A stretch of DNA of 64,000 nt from Flavobacterium caseinilyticum (GCF_004349085.1 NZ_SMFM01000001.1:558001-622000), one strand, 5' to 3'; positions 34,820-45,742 are shown, counted from the first letter of the stretch. Notes: a model not told the origin generated them from the sequence alone. Made by a program: numbers and translations.

Positions 34820-36883
34820 TAGAATGTTTTTTGATGCTTCATCTTCTTTTTTAAGCATAAAATCTAATCCTAACACTTTGTACTTTGTTTCGTCAGTCAA
34901 ACTGTTATAATCCTCACCAATGTATTTACATAAAAAACTCAACATATCTAAACCTCTACCTAATACTTTCTCTGGTGTCCAATCTTCTTCATTAGACACT
35001 ATCATTGCGCTCATAGAGTCGTATTTATAACCTCGTTTCGGGTAACTTTCTCCTTTGTTACTTTGATCTACTTTAAATAAAAACTTATCATTTTGTAATG
35101 ATGAATTATCACTTGAAGATATAGCTAATAAGTTCCCTAAGCTATTTGCTAGTTTTTTTCTTTGTGAAGGGGAATATTTAGTAAAACTACTCCAGTTGCT
35201 TTGAATTTTATTATAGCTTTCCTCTACTTCTGATTCTTCTTTTTCTTTATGGCTCGCATAGGTTGCTAAACTTACGGTTGCACTTTGAGGATATATATGT
35301 TCTATGCTGTCATTTTTAACGAAATCGCTCCAAATAATACTACTACTTTGAGTAGATGTTTTGTTTTCCTTCCTTAAATATTTGTCATATTGATACAATA
35401 AATAAAATCTACCGGACCACTTATAGAAACCTGTTTTGTTCCCTAATTCAAAAAGCTCATAACTTTGGTTTACAAATAAATTAAAACGGTAGTACCAAGA
35501 TGTATATAATTCTAATTCTGTTTTCGTTACATTGTTATCTCTTTTATTCCTGTATACTTCATGAGCAAGACTGTAAATTTTACTATCTCCCGTATTTCCT
35601 CTTTTGTCTGAAAGATCAAATAGTTTGAAGCTATACTTCTCGAGTGTTTTTATTGAATCTACGAATACATTTCTATCGCTTCTACTTAAAATTGCTAAAA
35701 GTAATGGCTTGAACGAGGCTTTTAAACCTACTTGATGAATGCCTTGGATGGCGTTTCTAACAATCTTTTCTTCCTCACTGAAATACTTAATGTTGTGAAG
35801 TTTATTCCACCAAATCGAACAAAGTTGAAGCGACTTTATATACTTTTCAATTTCTTCTCTAGTTAAACTTTGATTGTAAACACGCTCTAATGTAAAATAT
35901 TCATCAAACAAAAAATTAGCATAAACATTAGCTTCATCACGACTATATTTATTGAAGTACACAATCCAATGGTTTTTAATAAAATCTTCATCACTTAGTG
36001 GATGTGTTTTATTTTGACCTAATGATTTGTAAATGGTTATCCATGCTTTATTTACAGCTATTTCTAACTGCTCTTTTTTAGCTTGGTTTAGTAATACTTC
36101 TTCTTTTGACATTTCTTCAGAAGAATGATACTTATCATTTAAGTACAATAATCTATTCTTGAGTTTTTCTAGTTGAGACAAAGGTTTTCCTCTGTTATTC
36201 ATTGTTTCAAACACGACATACTCATCCAGTTCTTCTGGCAAAACATATTCGTTTAGCTTTAACTGACTAGTCACTTTATTAAAAAGCTTTGGAATGGTAT
36301 TATTAGGATCTTGTAAAAACAAGGTTACCATCGCTTTGAAGAAGTTTTTTGCTTTTAAAAGATTTTCAGTGTATGTACTCTCTTGGCTATCGTCTTCCAC
36401 TTCATCCAGACATAAGATATGTTTTCTGAAAAACTTATCACTTGGATTATCTTTCTCATATCCAAAAACATAAGCATTAACCCCTTTGTTTAGATACAAG
36501 TATTGCATCTCTACATCACCTTCTCTAATCCCTAATACAATATTCTGCTCTTTTGCCTTTTCAATAAGAACACTTAACAATATTAAAATGGAAGTTATAC
36601 GCTGCTGGCCATCTACAATAGCATATTGTTTAAAGTTAGGTAACCAACTATACTCGCAAGGTTTAGTTTCTACTAAGGTCAATAAACCTGTGTAGTGCCA
36701 TTTCCCTTGTGGAATATTAATTAAATCGTCCCATAAGTCTTTTAACTGTCCTTTTACATTTTTTAAAGGTTCTTTAGAATTTATATCTACCGTTTTGTTA
36801 TTAGTCCATGCAAAACCACGTTGGTAAGCAGGAATTCTAAGAATTCTATTCGTGAAAATCTCATGTATTGATTTTAAATCCAT
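34802..36883 (-). CDS. GmrSD-type DUF262/DUF1524 protein (BrxU-like type IV restriction enzyme)
   Basis: About 693 residues from the ATG at 36883, which shares one base with the pglX stop (TAATG). The N-terminal DUF262 domain carries RIPAYQRGFAW and the motif IVDGQQRITS (about residue 93) that links nucleotide binding and hydrolysis in GmrS. The C-terminal DUF1524 part has the HNH-like SIEHIYPQ (about residue 530) and GNLLAISSSDNSSLQN. Single-chain GmrSD enzymes cut modified phage DNA; BrxU, found in some BREX loci between pglX and pglZ as here, is such an enzyme. It complements BREX against phages with modified DNA (inferred). Confidence 0.85.
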   Translation of the reverse strand: MDLKSIHEIFTNRILRIPAYQRGFAWTNNKTVDINSKEPLKNVKGQLKDLWDDLINIPQGKWHYTGLLTLVETKPCEYSWLPNFKQYAIVDGQQRITSILILLSVLIEKAKEQNIVLGIREGDVEMQYLYLNKGVNAYVFGYEKDNPSDKFFRKHILCLDEVEDDSQESTYTENLLKAKNFFKAMVTLFLQDPNNTIPKLFNKVTSQLKLNEYVLPEELDEYVVFETMNNRGKPLSQLEKLKNRLLYLNDKYHSSEEMSKEEVLLNQAKKEQLEIAVNKAWITIYKSLGQNKTHPLSDEDFIKNHWIVYFNKYSRDEANVYANFLFDEYFTLERVYNQSLTREEIEKYIKSLQLCSIWWNKLHNIKYFSEEEKIVRNAIQGIHQVGLKASFKPLLLAILSRSDRNVFVDSIKTLEKYSFKLFDLSDKRGNTGDSKIYSLAHEVYRNKRDNNVTKTELELYTSWYYRFNLFVNQSYELFELGNKTGFYKWSGRFYLLYQYDKYLRKENKTSTQSSSIIWSDFVKNDSIEHIYPQSATVSLATYASHKEKEESEVEESYNKIQSNWSSFTKYSPSQRKKLANSLGNLLAISSSDNSSLQNDKFLFKVDQSNKGESYPKRGYKYDSMSAMIVSNEEDWTPEKVLGRGLDMLSFLCKYIGEDYNSLTDETKYKVLGLDFMLKKEDEASKNILILSQK

Positions 36884-39800
36884 TACCAATCTGCGTTTAA
36901 ATATTTTTTTAATTGTCCTGCGTTGAGTACCTCATATGACAACATTCCTTTCTTCTGTAGTGGTGCAATGTTTTTACCTACACCATTATCAAGAATAGGG
37001 GCGTATCCCTCTTGCAATAACTCATCTATTTTAGTTTTGAAGCTTTCAATCTCTTTTAGCTGTTTGTATATTTTATCAGCTTCGTTTTGTTCTGAAGCTG
37101 TTAAAACTGCTTTATTTCTTAAATCTGTCTGGCGGTTGATTAACGCACGTTCTCGGTTTTCGATGTAGACCGAACGGATGCGTAGCAATTTATCGCGATC
37201 CCATTTATAAATAATTATATAGCAATCAAAACCTTGTTCCGGACCAGAGGTTAGGTGCCAAATAAAAGGTGTTTTGGGCAAGTACATAAACAAGTTTAAA
37301 TGGTCTGACAATGCCTTGAAGAAATGATCGTTGAGGTATTCCTTGATATTACGACCCAACACACCATCAAAAGCAGAATATTGTGCCATTGAGAATCCTT
37401 TCTCAATAAATTTTTCTTCAATACGGTCTAATAGTACTTTTTCACCCGCATTAGGCACTAACGGAATAATACCGTCTTCGTCTTCCATCAGGATTTCACG
37501 AATCATATCTGCCAAAAACTCCATTGCCAAAGTGTTCATTCTTTGTTTTGGAATGACATTGCTTTCTTTGAACCAATGCCAAACATTGATAGGATTTACT
37601 TGATGGCGAATACAAAACTCTTCCAGGTCATTATTACTTTGATATAAGCTTGGAAACTCTTGCTCTATGGTTTCCCGTTGCTGATCAGTAAATTCTATTT
37701 CGGGTAAATTTTCTATAAATTCTTTGATATTGTCTAAAGGGAATTCTGTTATTTCTTCTTGTAAATACCCTTGTTTGGCTGCTGCCGTAATAGGCATTAT
37801 TCCAATACTTTTTCCTTCTTTTTCCAATACCATTTGTTGATCTGATGCAGATAAACTATAGACTTTGAAGATTTCTTGATTTATTTTAGCTTCATTTATT
37901 ATTAGCTGACTGGTTAAACTATTTTCTAGATTTAAAAAATTTCTAATGTTATTGAGATCAGCACCAATTAAATTATTAGCACCATATTCAAATAATGAAA
38001 AATTAGTTAAGTATTTTTTTATTTCAATATTTGTATTGCTTAAATTATCAATATTTTTTTCATACACTTTTTCAGGAACAATAAAAGGTAATCTTCTTAG
38101 ATCACCTACCTGTGTATTAACTGTTGGATTAAGACAATTTATAATGTAACTACTTAATTTAGAGTTTAGTAATGCTAAAAGATATTGGTTGTTTTTATAT
38201 TTTTTAGTCAAAAAAATACTTGCTCCGCCAACATCGAAAACACATCCTTTCGGCAAATACCTGAATGAAGCTCCTTTAGAACCAGATGCAGAATAAGTCA
38301 CACCTTCTTTAAAATAAAACTTTTTGTTCCTAACTGGGGCTCCATTATAATCTAAAGGAATATTATTATACTCGTGAATATCAGTTCCATCATCTCCCCA
38401 GTTTACAGTACACCATAAGTTTCCAAACCATTTGTTAAAAGGTCCGCCTTTAGAGTAATAATACCACTTTTGGTCATTTGATATACTGTTTTCACTGCCA
38501 TTATCAACTTCCCACCAAAACCTTAAAAACATATTATTGTTACAAGTAGCAAGTCCTGAACAAACTGCGACATAATCATCTAAAACACCCACTTCGAATT
38601 TCTCTCTAAACTCATCACTTATCCAATAAATAAAAGGATAGGATTTGATGACTTTGAGTTTAGACTGCTCTAATTGATAAACACGTTCATTATCGCTTCC
38701 ATGAATATAATCGTCTAAAGCGTCAACGAATTTTTGCTTTTTTGCTTTTTCTTGCAGATTTGTAGTTATGTTGAAATACAAGTTTTTATCTTTTGATTTT
38801 TCTTTGCTCAATACATAAAAAGTAGCATCTAAGAGAATCCCTGGTCCAAAAAGATTTACTCTATCCAATCCAAAATCAACCATGACATCGATATGAGAAT
38901 TATCAATCATAAACCTTCTTACGTCTTCAAATGTTTTAATAAACATAAAAGTATGAGGATGAATCATTGCCACTTTACCTTTTTCATTGGTTAATTCAAA
39001 ACAGCGTTTTATAAATGTTGCATATAAATTGGTGTGAAAAGCATAAGGTTTTTTATAATTGCATTCGATGTATTTACGAAGTTCAGGTCCAAAATTAGCA
39101 CTATCCGTATAAGGCGGATTAGCCGTTGCCACATCATATTTTTGGGTAATGAGTTTCAAGAATGTTATGGCATCTTTGGTTTTATCCGTCAGGAAGGAAG
39201 AGCCTTGCCCTTGGGCAAAACGGTTTATTGCCGTTTCCAGGTTAGTGAAAAATTCTTTTTTGAAACGGTCGTATTCTACAATGTCCTGTTCTCCAAAAAG
39301 GGTGATTCCTTTTTGGTTTACCAGTCCGTGTAATTTTATAGATAATTTTTCTTCAATCTTCACCAAACTACCAAATTTGTAAGCTTGTTGCAGGTCGGTC
39401 CAGATTTCTTCAACGATGCTTAATTGTTTGGCATCAGTAACTCCCGCTTTGAAAATAGGATATACAAAATCAAAATCAGGCAAATAGAAATCAGAGGAAA
39501 CCACATTAAAATGTAATGCTCCAATATTTCGATTTTTTTGTTTGGCTTTGATCCAAAGTCCCAGTTGCGCTAACTGTGCTGCTCGGTCGTCAAGGTCAAT
39601 TCCGTGCAAGTTATTCTCGATGATTAGTTTCGGGATATCGTCATCCTCATAATCAGCACCATAATTATCTATTTGGTCTTTGTATAAAGCATAGAAAAAC
39701 GTAAAAGCATACAATAGAAAATTTCCGGACCCTGCGGCTGGATCAATTAGTTTCAGTTCGTGTAATGGTTTCACTTCACGTACTCTTATTTTGGGTGCAT

Positions 39801-40572
39801 TAGCAATTTTGTATAAATCCTTAATCTCAGAATCGGGGTGCATTTCCAGATATAGTTTGCCTAGTGAATTGTGTACTAAGAATTCTACCACCCAGCGTGG
39901 TGTGTACACCTGAGATTGAAGGCTTACCTTATCGTATTCTGTTTTAGCACCTGAGTCTTTGTGAGTTTGTTTCTTAACATTGTTGTAGCTTTCATACAAC
40001 CAGCCCAAAATATCGTCGCTTTGCCATATGTTATCCTCTATTTGAGCATCTTGTTCTACACCATTGAATGCGTCGACAATTTCATTCAGCTCAATTACAT
40101 ACGGTAATAAGGCGTAGGGATAGTTTTTATGAAATAAAGGGATGGCATCGCCCAGTTTGTTAAATTCGTATTTAAAATAGTCACGTAAGCCTTCGAGATC
40201 ATCATTGCGTTTCTCAGGATTATTTTCTAGCCAAATTTTATGTCCAAAAGAACGGCCACCGTGTGTAGCTTGCTTAGTCACTATTGGTGAAAACAATTGA
40301 TGGGCTTCCATTACTTTAACGGCTGCCAAACGGTTGAAGAGGGTAAAGGTTAGTTCATCCAATGCTTTTTCTCGGGCTTCTTCGTAAGTACCTGTTTCGC
40401 CTTCGTGGCTGGCTATCAAGGTTTCAATTTTACTTCTCTTGGTATGTAGGTCGGCAGGAATTTTGTCAAGTTCCATCAACTTATTTTGGCCAATACCCAA
40501 ACGAGAAAACTGGTTGTTGAATGACTTATATATGCGTTCGCGAATGATATCAACGTGATCTGATAATTTCAT
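36883..40572 (-). CDS. pglX: PglX: BREX adenine-specific DNA methyltransferase
   Basis: 1229 residues. Methyltransferase motif I DPAAGSGNFLLYAF (about residue 277) and motif IV NPPY (about 484) define an N6-adenine methyltransferase. A long target-recognition part follows (residues about 600-900, with FRYLPKGCVFDVGG and LNPTVNTQVGDLRRLP), and the C-terminus contains helical segments (RTQMNT-like to LNADW). PglX methylates the host at a non-palindromic site and is needed for both marking and exclusion in BREX. The frame is intact. It starts 13 bases after brxC. Confidence 0.94.
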   Translation of the reverse strand: MKLSDHVDIIRERIYKSFNNQFSRLGIGQNKLMELDKIPADLHTKRSKIETLIASHEGETGTYEEAREKALDELTFTLFNRLAAVKVMEAHQLFSPIVTKQATHGGRSFGHKIWLENNPEKRNDDLEGLRDYFKYEFNKLGDAIPLFHKNYPYALLPYVIELNEIVDAFNGVEQDAQIEDNIWQSDDILGWLYESYNNVKKQTHKDSGAKTEYDKVSLQSQVYTPRWVVEFLVHNSLGKLYLEMHPDSEIKDLYKIANAPKIRVREVKPLHELKLIDPAAGSGNFLLYAFTFFYALYKDQIDNYGADYEDDDIPKLIIENNLHGIDLDDRAAQLAQLGLWIKAKQKNRNIGALHFNVVSSDFYLPDFDFVYPIFKAGVTDAKQLSIVEEIWTDLQQAYKFGSLVKIEEKLSIKLHGLVNQKGITLFGEQDIVEYDRFKKEFFTNLETAINRFAQGQGSSFLTDKTKDAITFLKLITQKYDVATANPPYTDSANFGPELRKYIECNYKKPYAFHTNLYATFIKRCFELTNEKGKVAMIHPHTFMFIKTFEDVRRFMIDNSHIDVMVDFGLDRVNLFGPGILLDATFYVLSKEKSKDKNLYFNITTNLQEKAKKQKFVDALDDYIHGSDNERVYQLEQSKLKVIKSYPFIYWISDEFREKFEVGVLDDYVAVCSGLATCNNNMFLRFWWEVDNGSENSISNDQKWYYYSKGGPFNKWFGNLWCTVNWGDDGTDIHEYNNIPLDYNGAPVRNKKFYFKEGVTYSASGSKGASFRYLPKGCVFDVGGASIFLTKKYKNNQYLLALLNSKLSSYIINCLNPTVNTQVGDLRRLPFIVPEKVYEKNIDNLSNTNIEIKKYLTNFSLFEYGANNLIGADLNNIRNFLNLENSLTSQLIINEAKINQEIFKVYSLSASDQQMVLEKEGKSIGIMPITAAAKQGYLQEEITEFPLDNIKEFIENLPEIEFTDQQRETIEQEFPSLYQSNNDLEEFCIRHQVNPINVWHWFKESNVIPKQRMNTLAMEFLADMIREILMEDEDGIIPLVPNAGEKVLLDRIEEKFIEKGFSMAQYSAFDGVLGRNIKEYLNDHFFKALSDHLNLFMYLPKTPFIWHLTSGPEQGFDCYIIIYKWDRDKLLRIRSVYIENRERALINRQTDLRNKAVLTASEQNEADKIYKQLKEIESFKTKIDELLQEGYAPILDNGVGKNIAPLQKKGMLSYEVLNAGQLKKYLNADW

Positions 40573-40585
40573 TTATTGGGTTGGA

Positions 40586-43500
40586 TTAGTTTTGTGTAAC
40601 TGTAACTTCAATCATTTCTTCATTGTCAATACCTGCTAATGCTTGTAATTGAGCCGCCAGTATAGCACGATATTCTTTTGTCGTCATTACACTTTTATCG
40701 ATTGTAAACTGAACTTTTTTGGGTTGCTTAGGTTTTCCTGGTTCTGCTTGTTTCGGTACTTCTTTGATGAAATTACTTATTGCGATTTGCAATTCGGTTT
40801 CTCTGGTGGGTACGAGATCAATATAATTCAGTATATCCGAAAGGGAAAACTTGGTGTTTTGACAATGGATTTTATATACTAAATTGATGTCGTCCGAAAC
40901 TTTATTGCTGCAATTGTCTAACAAGCTTTTCAATTTGTTTTGATTGTCACGATTAAGTTCCACGGGGAAATTAGTAGCTAAGTCGGATTGTGCATTTTCG
41001 ATTGCTCCTTTTAAATTTATATATGCGGTAGCCATTATCTTAGCATTAGCGCTCATTAGATTATAATACTCGTCTTTTATTGCTTGCGCACTATTCTGAA
41101 TGTCTCCAAATTTTTCAATAACATCTTGGTGGATTGCAGCTTCAAAATCTTCAGTTTGCGACGCTATTATAATATTGTTTATATGTGCTTTTTTCAGTTC
41201 ATCTTCTACAGATTTTGTAAAGCTTGAAAAACCTTTTATTTTATCTAAGTTCTTCTTAACAAAGTTTTCTGTTTTGATAATCGTTTTTATAGCCACTGCA
41301 TAATTGGCAGCTTCTTTAAGGAAATCTTCTGCTTTTTCAATGTAATTGGCTTCGGTTGTTTTTGAAATAAATGCTTGTAACGCTTGCTTCTGCTCGAGGC
41401 ATTTTTTAAATGATTTATTGAAATCGTGTACCGTATTTTCCATCGTTTTAACGGTGATGACAAATTGCTCAGCCAGAACGGAAACACCATCAGCCACATC
41501 AAAATCACTTGATGTATCTGTAATTTTTCTATTAGTATGTTTTTCAAACTCTAGTCCAATCAACTGATTGATGATATCACTTTTTTGTTGTGTAGAAAGT
41601 GTTTTGGAAATGGATTTATAGCTTGCCGATTTGAATTTACTTCCTGAAACAAAGACCTCTTGGGCTGGTTTATCAGTATATGAAAAATAGTCCGTATCGT
41701 TAGTTCTAATAACTAATTTTCCTGCTCTAAACAATACAGCCAAGGTTGTGGAAAGCGTTCCGTACGAGTAGCCCCACGGGTCTAAAGCAAAGGCTTCTTC
41801 AAGGCTTTTACCGTCAATGTATCTGGTGTTTATTTTAGTTCTTAATTGTTCAACAATTTTAAGATGATCACCAACAAAATTACCGTTTGTATCAAAAAAT
41901 TTAAATTCGTCGCCAGAGAAATAACGGTGTAATTTGTCGGCAGTGGCTTCTTTTACTACTTTTTCACCAATCGATTCTTGAAGTTGTGCAGCCAGTCTTT
42001 GGGTGTAAATGTTTTTAATGAGCTTCTTTTGAACCTCATTAATGGTGCTTTTGAAATTGTCTTTATTTAATAGATTTTCATCAAACATATAGATCAAAGC
42101 ACCTTCTTCATAAGCATCACTGATGAGGTTGATTAAATCTTTTTCTTTTTCATCCTTAATGATTGAGAATTCACGGATTATTGGTTTGATTTTTTCATCA
42201 TCTGTTCCGCTGTATTTTTCTTCCATGAAACCATACCTTTTTACTTCTTCCAGTAACTTGTCGATGGCATTAAATGAAGTATTGTCCGGAACAAGCGTTA
42301 TGGCATCTTTGGTGTACTGGGTGTCTAATTTTAGTGCTTCTATAAAGTCTTCTCTTTCACCATTTATATTGAAAAGGCTGTAAGCAGTAAGCTTTAGTTT
42401 TTTATTATTAGAGCTAATGATTTCATCCTCTAAATCAGTTAAAACATTAAAGTTGTAGGCTACTGAACTGTCATTAATTGTTGCCACTGGACGAAACAAA
42501 TTACTCTTTTTAAGATAGTTAACTAGTTCTCTTTTTTTGATAAAAAGTTCCACATCAAAATCTTTCATTTCCTCTAACAACTTCCCTTCCAGATTTGAAG
42601 TTATCTTATAATTGTTGTTGGATACCAAAAGGATTTTTGCTTCAACTAATAAGTTTAATGCTACTTCAATAAATGGCTTTACATCATAATACTTTTCAAT
42701 TTCTTGATTATAACATTTAGTGATGTTTTCAATTGTTGGTGAAGCAATTAACTCTGCTTCATTGATGAAATGGATTGTTTTTAATAGCTTTTCGCCGTTA
42801 ATAGCCACATTCTCATTATCGAGTATTCGAGTAGCATTTTTGTATTTATTATCTAAATCAGCGGGTGGTGCTGTTTGTGCTTGTGTGCATAAATCATGGG
42901 CCGTCGTGAATTTGTACAATTCAAGATCGGCCAATCCTTTTTTCAACACATCAAAAGTAGTAATAATCATTCCTCGCGCACCGACTTGCGTTGTTACCAA
43001 AGCATTGGAACTAAACAGGAATTTTTGAAGTAAATCAAATTGATACTTGTGAAAAGGATAATAGGTTGCAAACTGATCAGCCGTTCCTGTTTTAGTTGGA
43101 AAAGATGATTTTAAGTTGGTGGCATCACTGATTAAACCTTCGTTTTTCTTGTAATAGCTAACTAAGTCTGCATAAGCATCGTCCTTTTTAAGAAGTAATC
43201 GATTCTTCATGATAACATCCACCTCGGTAGATTCGAGGTGCATTTTTGTTTTGAAACGATCAGTTACTTTTGTAAGCTGACTCCTGTTTATATTGGCATT
43301 TACAATGACATTGTCTAATTTTTCCTGTGCAATAGCAATTGTCCAAACCTTTTTACTGATACTCGAAAGGCTTTCGCTTAAAGCTTGCAGGTCTACTATT
43401 TTGAATTTCCCTTGGCTGATAGCTTCACTGGTTTCGTCAAAAATGAAAACTATATTTTGATCGGGGTTCTTCTTTATGTATTTTTCTAATTCATTTTTAA

Positions 43501-44197
43501 ATTGATCAGAATCAAAAGCTAAAATACTATCTCGGTACACATTTTTAGTATCTTCATATTCCGCTTCAGAATAGTCCATCGCCATATATATGCGGCGCAT
43601 TGCTTTTGCAATTTCTTTGTTACTTTTCTTTAATTCATTCCAGTCTTTCCCAAATAATTCATTTGCTTTTTCATGTATCAAGTCTAACTTTCCTTCTATC
43701 AAGAAATCATATTCCATGTATCCATATACATCGTCACGTAAGCCTAGTTTTTTAAGGAAATTTGAAAATAAAGTAAAGGCTAGACCATTCTCCGTATTTT
43801 GCTTTGCGATGTCCAGAAATACAACGGTACTCTTTATCGAATCTAGGCTTAGAATATCATTCTTTATGAAATTCTCGTTTTTTACCCCAGCTAGTCTTGG
43901 CATAAATCGGTCTCTTGCGGATGTTCCGTTTATATTTGGATTAGCAATAAGGTAGCCAAGCATTTTACCAAAATAGGATTTTCCCGATCCATAAAAACCA
44001 GAAAGCCATACACCAGTTTCCTTAATATTACTAGTGTATTGTTTTATAAAAGTGGAAAGATGTTCCCCTAATCCATCTGTAACGATGTAGGATTCCAATT
44101 CTGATTGTATTTCATTTTCTGATTGATCTTCAAGGTCAATAACGTTTTTAATATCTTCATTAAGGTCTAATTTCAGAATATCTTTAATTGTAATCAT
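40586..44197 (-). CDS. brxC: BrxC: BREX P-loop ATPase
   Basis: 1203 residues. Walker A GFYGSGKSYFGKM lies near residue 70 and a Walker B-like NIVFIFDETSEAI near 250. The rest is long and helical, with a coiled-coil-rich region around residues 900-1100 and a basic/Pro segment KQAEPGKPKQPKKVQF near the end. BrxC (PglY family) is the large ATPase of the BREX complex. The gene starts 10 bases after brxB and ends 13 bases before pglX. Confidence 0.94.
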   Translation of the reverse strand: MITIKDILKLDLNEDIKNVIDLEDQSENEIQSELESYIVTDGLGEHLSTFIKQYTSNIKETGVWLSGFYGSGKSYFGKMLGYLIANPNINGTSARDRFMPRLAGVKNENFIKNDILSLDSIKSTVVFLDIAKQNTENGLAFTLFSNFLKKLGLRDDVYGYMEYDFLIEGKLDLIHEKANELFGKDWNELKKSNKEIAKAMRRIYMAMDYSEAEYEDTKNVYRDSILAFDSDQFKNELEKYIKKNPDQNIVFIFDETSEAISQGKFKIVDLQALSESLSSISKKVWTIAIAQEKLDNVIVNANINRSQLTKVTDRFKTKMHLESTEVDVIMKNRLLLKKDDAYADLVSYYKKNEGLISDATNLKSSFPTKTGTADQFATYYPFHKYQFDLLQKFLFSSNALVTTQVGARGMIITTFDVLKKGLADLELYKFTTAHDLCTQAQTAPPADLDNKYKNATRILDNENVAINGEKLLKTIHFINEAELIASPTIENITKCYNQEIEKYYDVKPFIEVALNLLVEAKILLVSNNNYKITSNLEGKLLEEMKDFDVELFIKKRELVNYLKKSNLFRPVATINDSSVAYNFNVLTDLEDEIISSNNKKLKLTAYSLFNINGEREDFIEALKLDTQYTKDAITLVPDNTSFNAIDKLLEEVKRYGFMEEKYSGTDDEKIKPIIREFSIIKDEKEKDLINLISDAYEEGALIYMFDENLLNKDNFKSTINEVQKKLIKNIYTQRLAAQLQESIGEKVVKEATADKLHRYFSGDEFKFFDTNGNFVGDHLKIVEQLRTKINTRYIDGKSLEEAFALDPWGYSYGTLSTTLAVLFRAGKLVIRTNDTDYFSYTDKPAQEVFVSGSKFKSASYKSISKTLSTQQKSDIINQLIGLEFEKHTNRKITDTSSDFDVADGVSVLAEQFVITVKTMENTVHDFNKSFKKCLEQKQALQAFISKTTEANYIEKAEDFLKEAANYAVAIKTIIKTENFVKKNLDKIKGFSSFTKSVEDELKKAHINNIIIASQTEDFEAAIHQDVIEKFGDIQNSAQAIKDEYYNLMSANAKIMATAYINLKGAIENAQSDLATNFPVELNRDNQNKLKSLLDNCSNKVSDDINLVYKIHCQNTKFSLSDILNYIDLVPTRETELQIAISNFIKEVPKQAEPGKPKQPKKVQFTIDKSVMTTKEYRAILAAQLQALAGIDNEEMIEVTVTQN

Positions 44198-44207
44198 AGT
44201 TTACTGC

Positions 44208-44765
44208 TTATATTATTGTACATCTATAATTAGATGATTGTTTTGCGTTTAAAAAATGGTGGTGTTCGCCTTCTATTTCACCAGGGTAAAATATGAGTAA
44301 GGGAATATTCAATTCGTCGATTTCACTATTCTGAGTGATATTAATGTTTTCGATTCCCGTTCCGTAAAAAACGCCAGTTCTAAGTAAAACTGGAATCAAT
44401 CCTTTTTTTGCAGTTTCTTTTATTGCGTTCATCACCATGTCAAATAAGTCTGTATCTGAGCCAGCAGCATCCATAAATATTTTATAGGAATTGGGTTTTA
44501 AATCATTATACACTTCAACAAATGAATCTATTTCATATTCCTCTACAAACTCAACAAACAAGTTGCTTATGTCTATTATTTCGAACTTTTCCATATCTAA
44601 AGTAGCCATTGCTTTGTCTAAGTACAAGCTTTCTTCTTTTGGTGGATATGTGAAGAGAATTGAATAGCCGCCATTGGCTATCAAACTTAACTGAGTTCTA
44701 TTCTTTTTGTCTAGGACAGCTTTTAAATTGTCAAATTTTGCTCTATGCTCGTCTAAATATGCCAT
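44208..44765 (-). CDS. brxB: BrxB (DUF1788)
   Basis: 185 residues, the usual size for BrxB. Characteristic stretches are GGYSILFTYPPKEESLYL, then LRTGVFYGTGIENI and the ending LLIFYPGEIEGEHHHFLN with the C-terminal YRCTII. The role is unknown, but it is a core gene of type I BREX. It overlaps the 3' end of brxA by 23 bases, so the two are translationally linked. Confidence 0.9.
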   Translation of the reverse strand: MAYLDEHRAKFDNLKAVLDKKNRTQLSLIANGGYSILFTYPPKEESLYLDKAMATLDMEKFEIIDISNLFVEFVEEYEIDSFVEVYNDLKPNSYKIFMDAAGSDTDLFDMVMNAIKETAKKGLIPVLLRTGVFYGTGIENINITQNSEIDELNIPLLIFYPGEIEGEHHHFLNAKQSSNYRCTII

Positions 44766-45519
44766 CTATAATATTGTTGTTATTGAAAACTGGTTCCACT
44801 TGCAGCGATACCCCGTTGAAGTTTAATTTGATCCATTCTTTTTTACCAATTTGTTTTAATCGTGCTAAGATGTTTTCTTTAGAAATGAAAGTGAAACTGA
44901 GGAAATCATCTTCTAGGAAATTTGCTTTTTTATTATCCAACAAGCTTATTATGTGGACAAATACAGCTAGCAGTTCATCAGAAACCCTTACTAAAGTGAA
45001 CTTCTTTTTTTTGGTTCCTTCCACTAATTTTAGTTTTTTTAATACCGTGAGGTACTTGGAAGCAATGGTTTCAATAGTGATTTCTGACCACTTTCCTTTA
45101 AGGTCTTCATTCGTACTGATTAAATCTTTTATGTATGCTACGACAGCTTCTTTTGGCAATTCGGCGCGGCCTTGCAGGTAGTACTTAAGAAAAATGTCTC
45201 TATTTAGCTCAAAAAACAGTTTGTTATTAATGCTAAACAACCAAAATAACAGTAGTGCTTGGGCATTTTCGTCATTTTTAAAACTCAACATTAAACTAGA
45301 GGCTAGTTCATCAATAGCTTCACTCTTACTAACAAAGGCGGAATTTAATAGTGATAGAAATCTTTTGCGTGATTTCTCTGTTCTAAAATCAAACTCATTG
45401 TTAGTAACTAATATATTTTCTAATTCTGCAGGGTTGTTTATAAGCAAAGGCAACGACCTGTATATCAGGTGATAATCAGGGATGCTTCCAATGATGTTTA
45501 TATCCGTATTGTATTGCAT
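44743..45519 (-). CDS. brxA: BrxA (DUF1819)
   Basis: 258 residues from the ATG at 45519; the longer frame from 45672 adds 51 residues of non-protein-like sequence and I reject it. The text YLQGRAELPKEAVVAYIKDL, then ITIETIASKYLTVLKKLKLV and FTLVRVSDELLAVFVHII fits the DUF1819 helical DNA-binding protein BrxA. First gene of the BREX operon. No consensus promoter is evident in the 223 bases upstream; readthrough from the small HTH gene is possible. Confidence 0.85.
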   Translation of the reverse strand: MQYNTDINIIGSIPDYHLIYRSLPLLINNPAELENILVTNNEFDFRTEKSRKRFLSLLNSAFVSKSEAIDELASSLMLSFKNDENAQALLLFWLFSINNKLFFELNRDIFLKYYLQGRAELPKEAVVAYIKDLISTNEDLKGKWSEITIETIASKYLTVLKKLKLVEGTKKKKFTLVRVSDELLAVFVHIISLLDNKKANFLEDDFLSFTFISKENILARLKQIGKKEWIKLNFNGVSLQVEPVFNNNNIIDGIFRRA

Positions 45520-45742
45520 TAATATTCGTTTAAAAGTACCTTGTGCACTTGAATGTAAATGTATGAAAAAGTAACCCAAATTACATTGTGGGAAACCGCA
45601 AAAGGATGAATTGTTATTATTAAATATAAGAAAAGGAATAATAATATTATGATGAAGTGCCTTTTTTGGCATGTCCTCAATATGTATAAAAGAGTTGCTT
45701 TTAGGTCGTTTGTGTTTTAATAAATGTAAAGGGTAGCATAGA

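Noticed and set aside
45520..45672. Longer start for brxA giving 51 more residues
   Set aside because: The added stretch (runs of Asn, Cys and aromatic residues) does not look like protein and includes a hairpin-like DNA repeat; the ATG at 45519 matches the expected size better.
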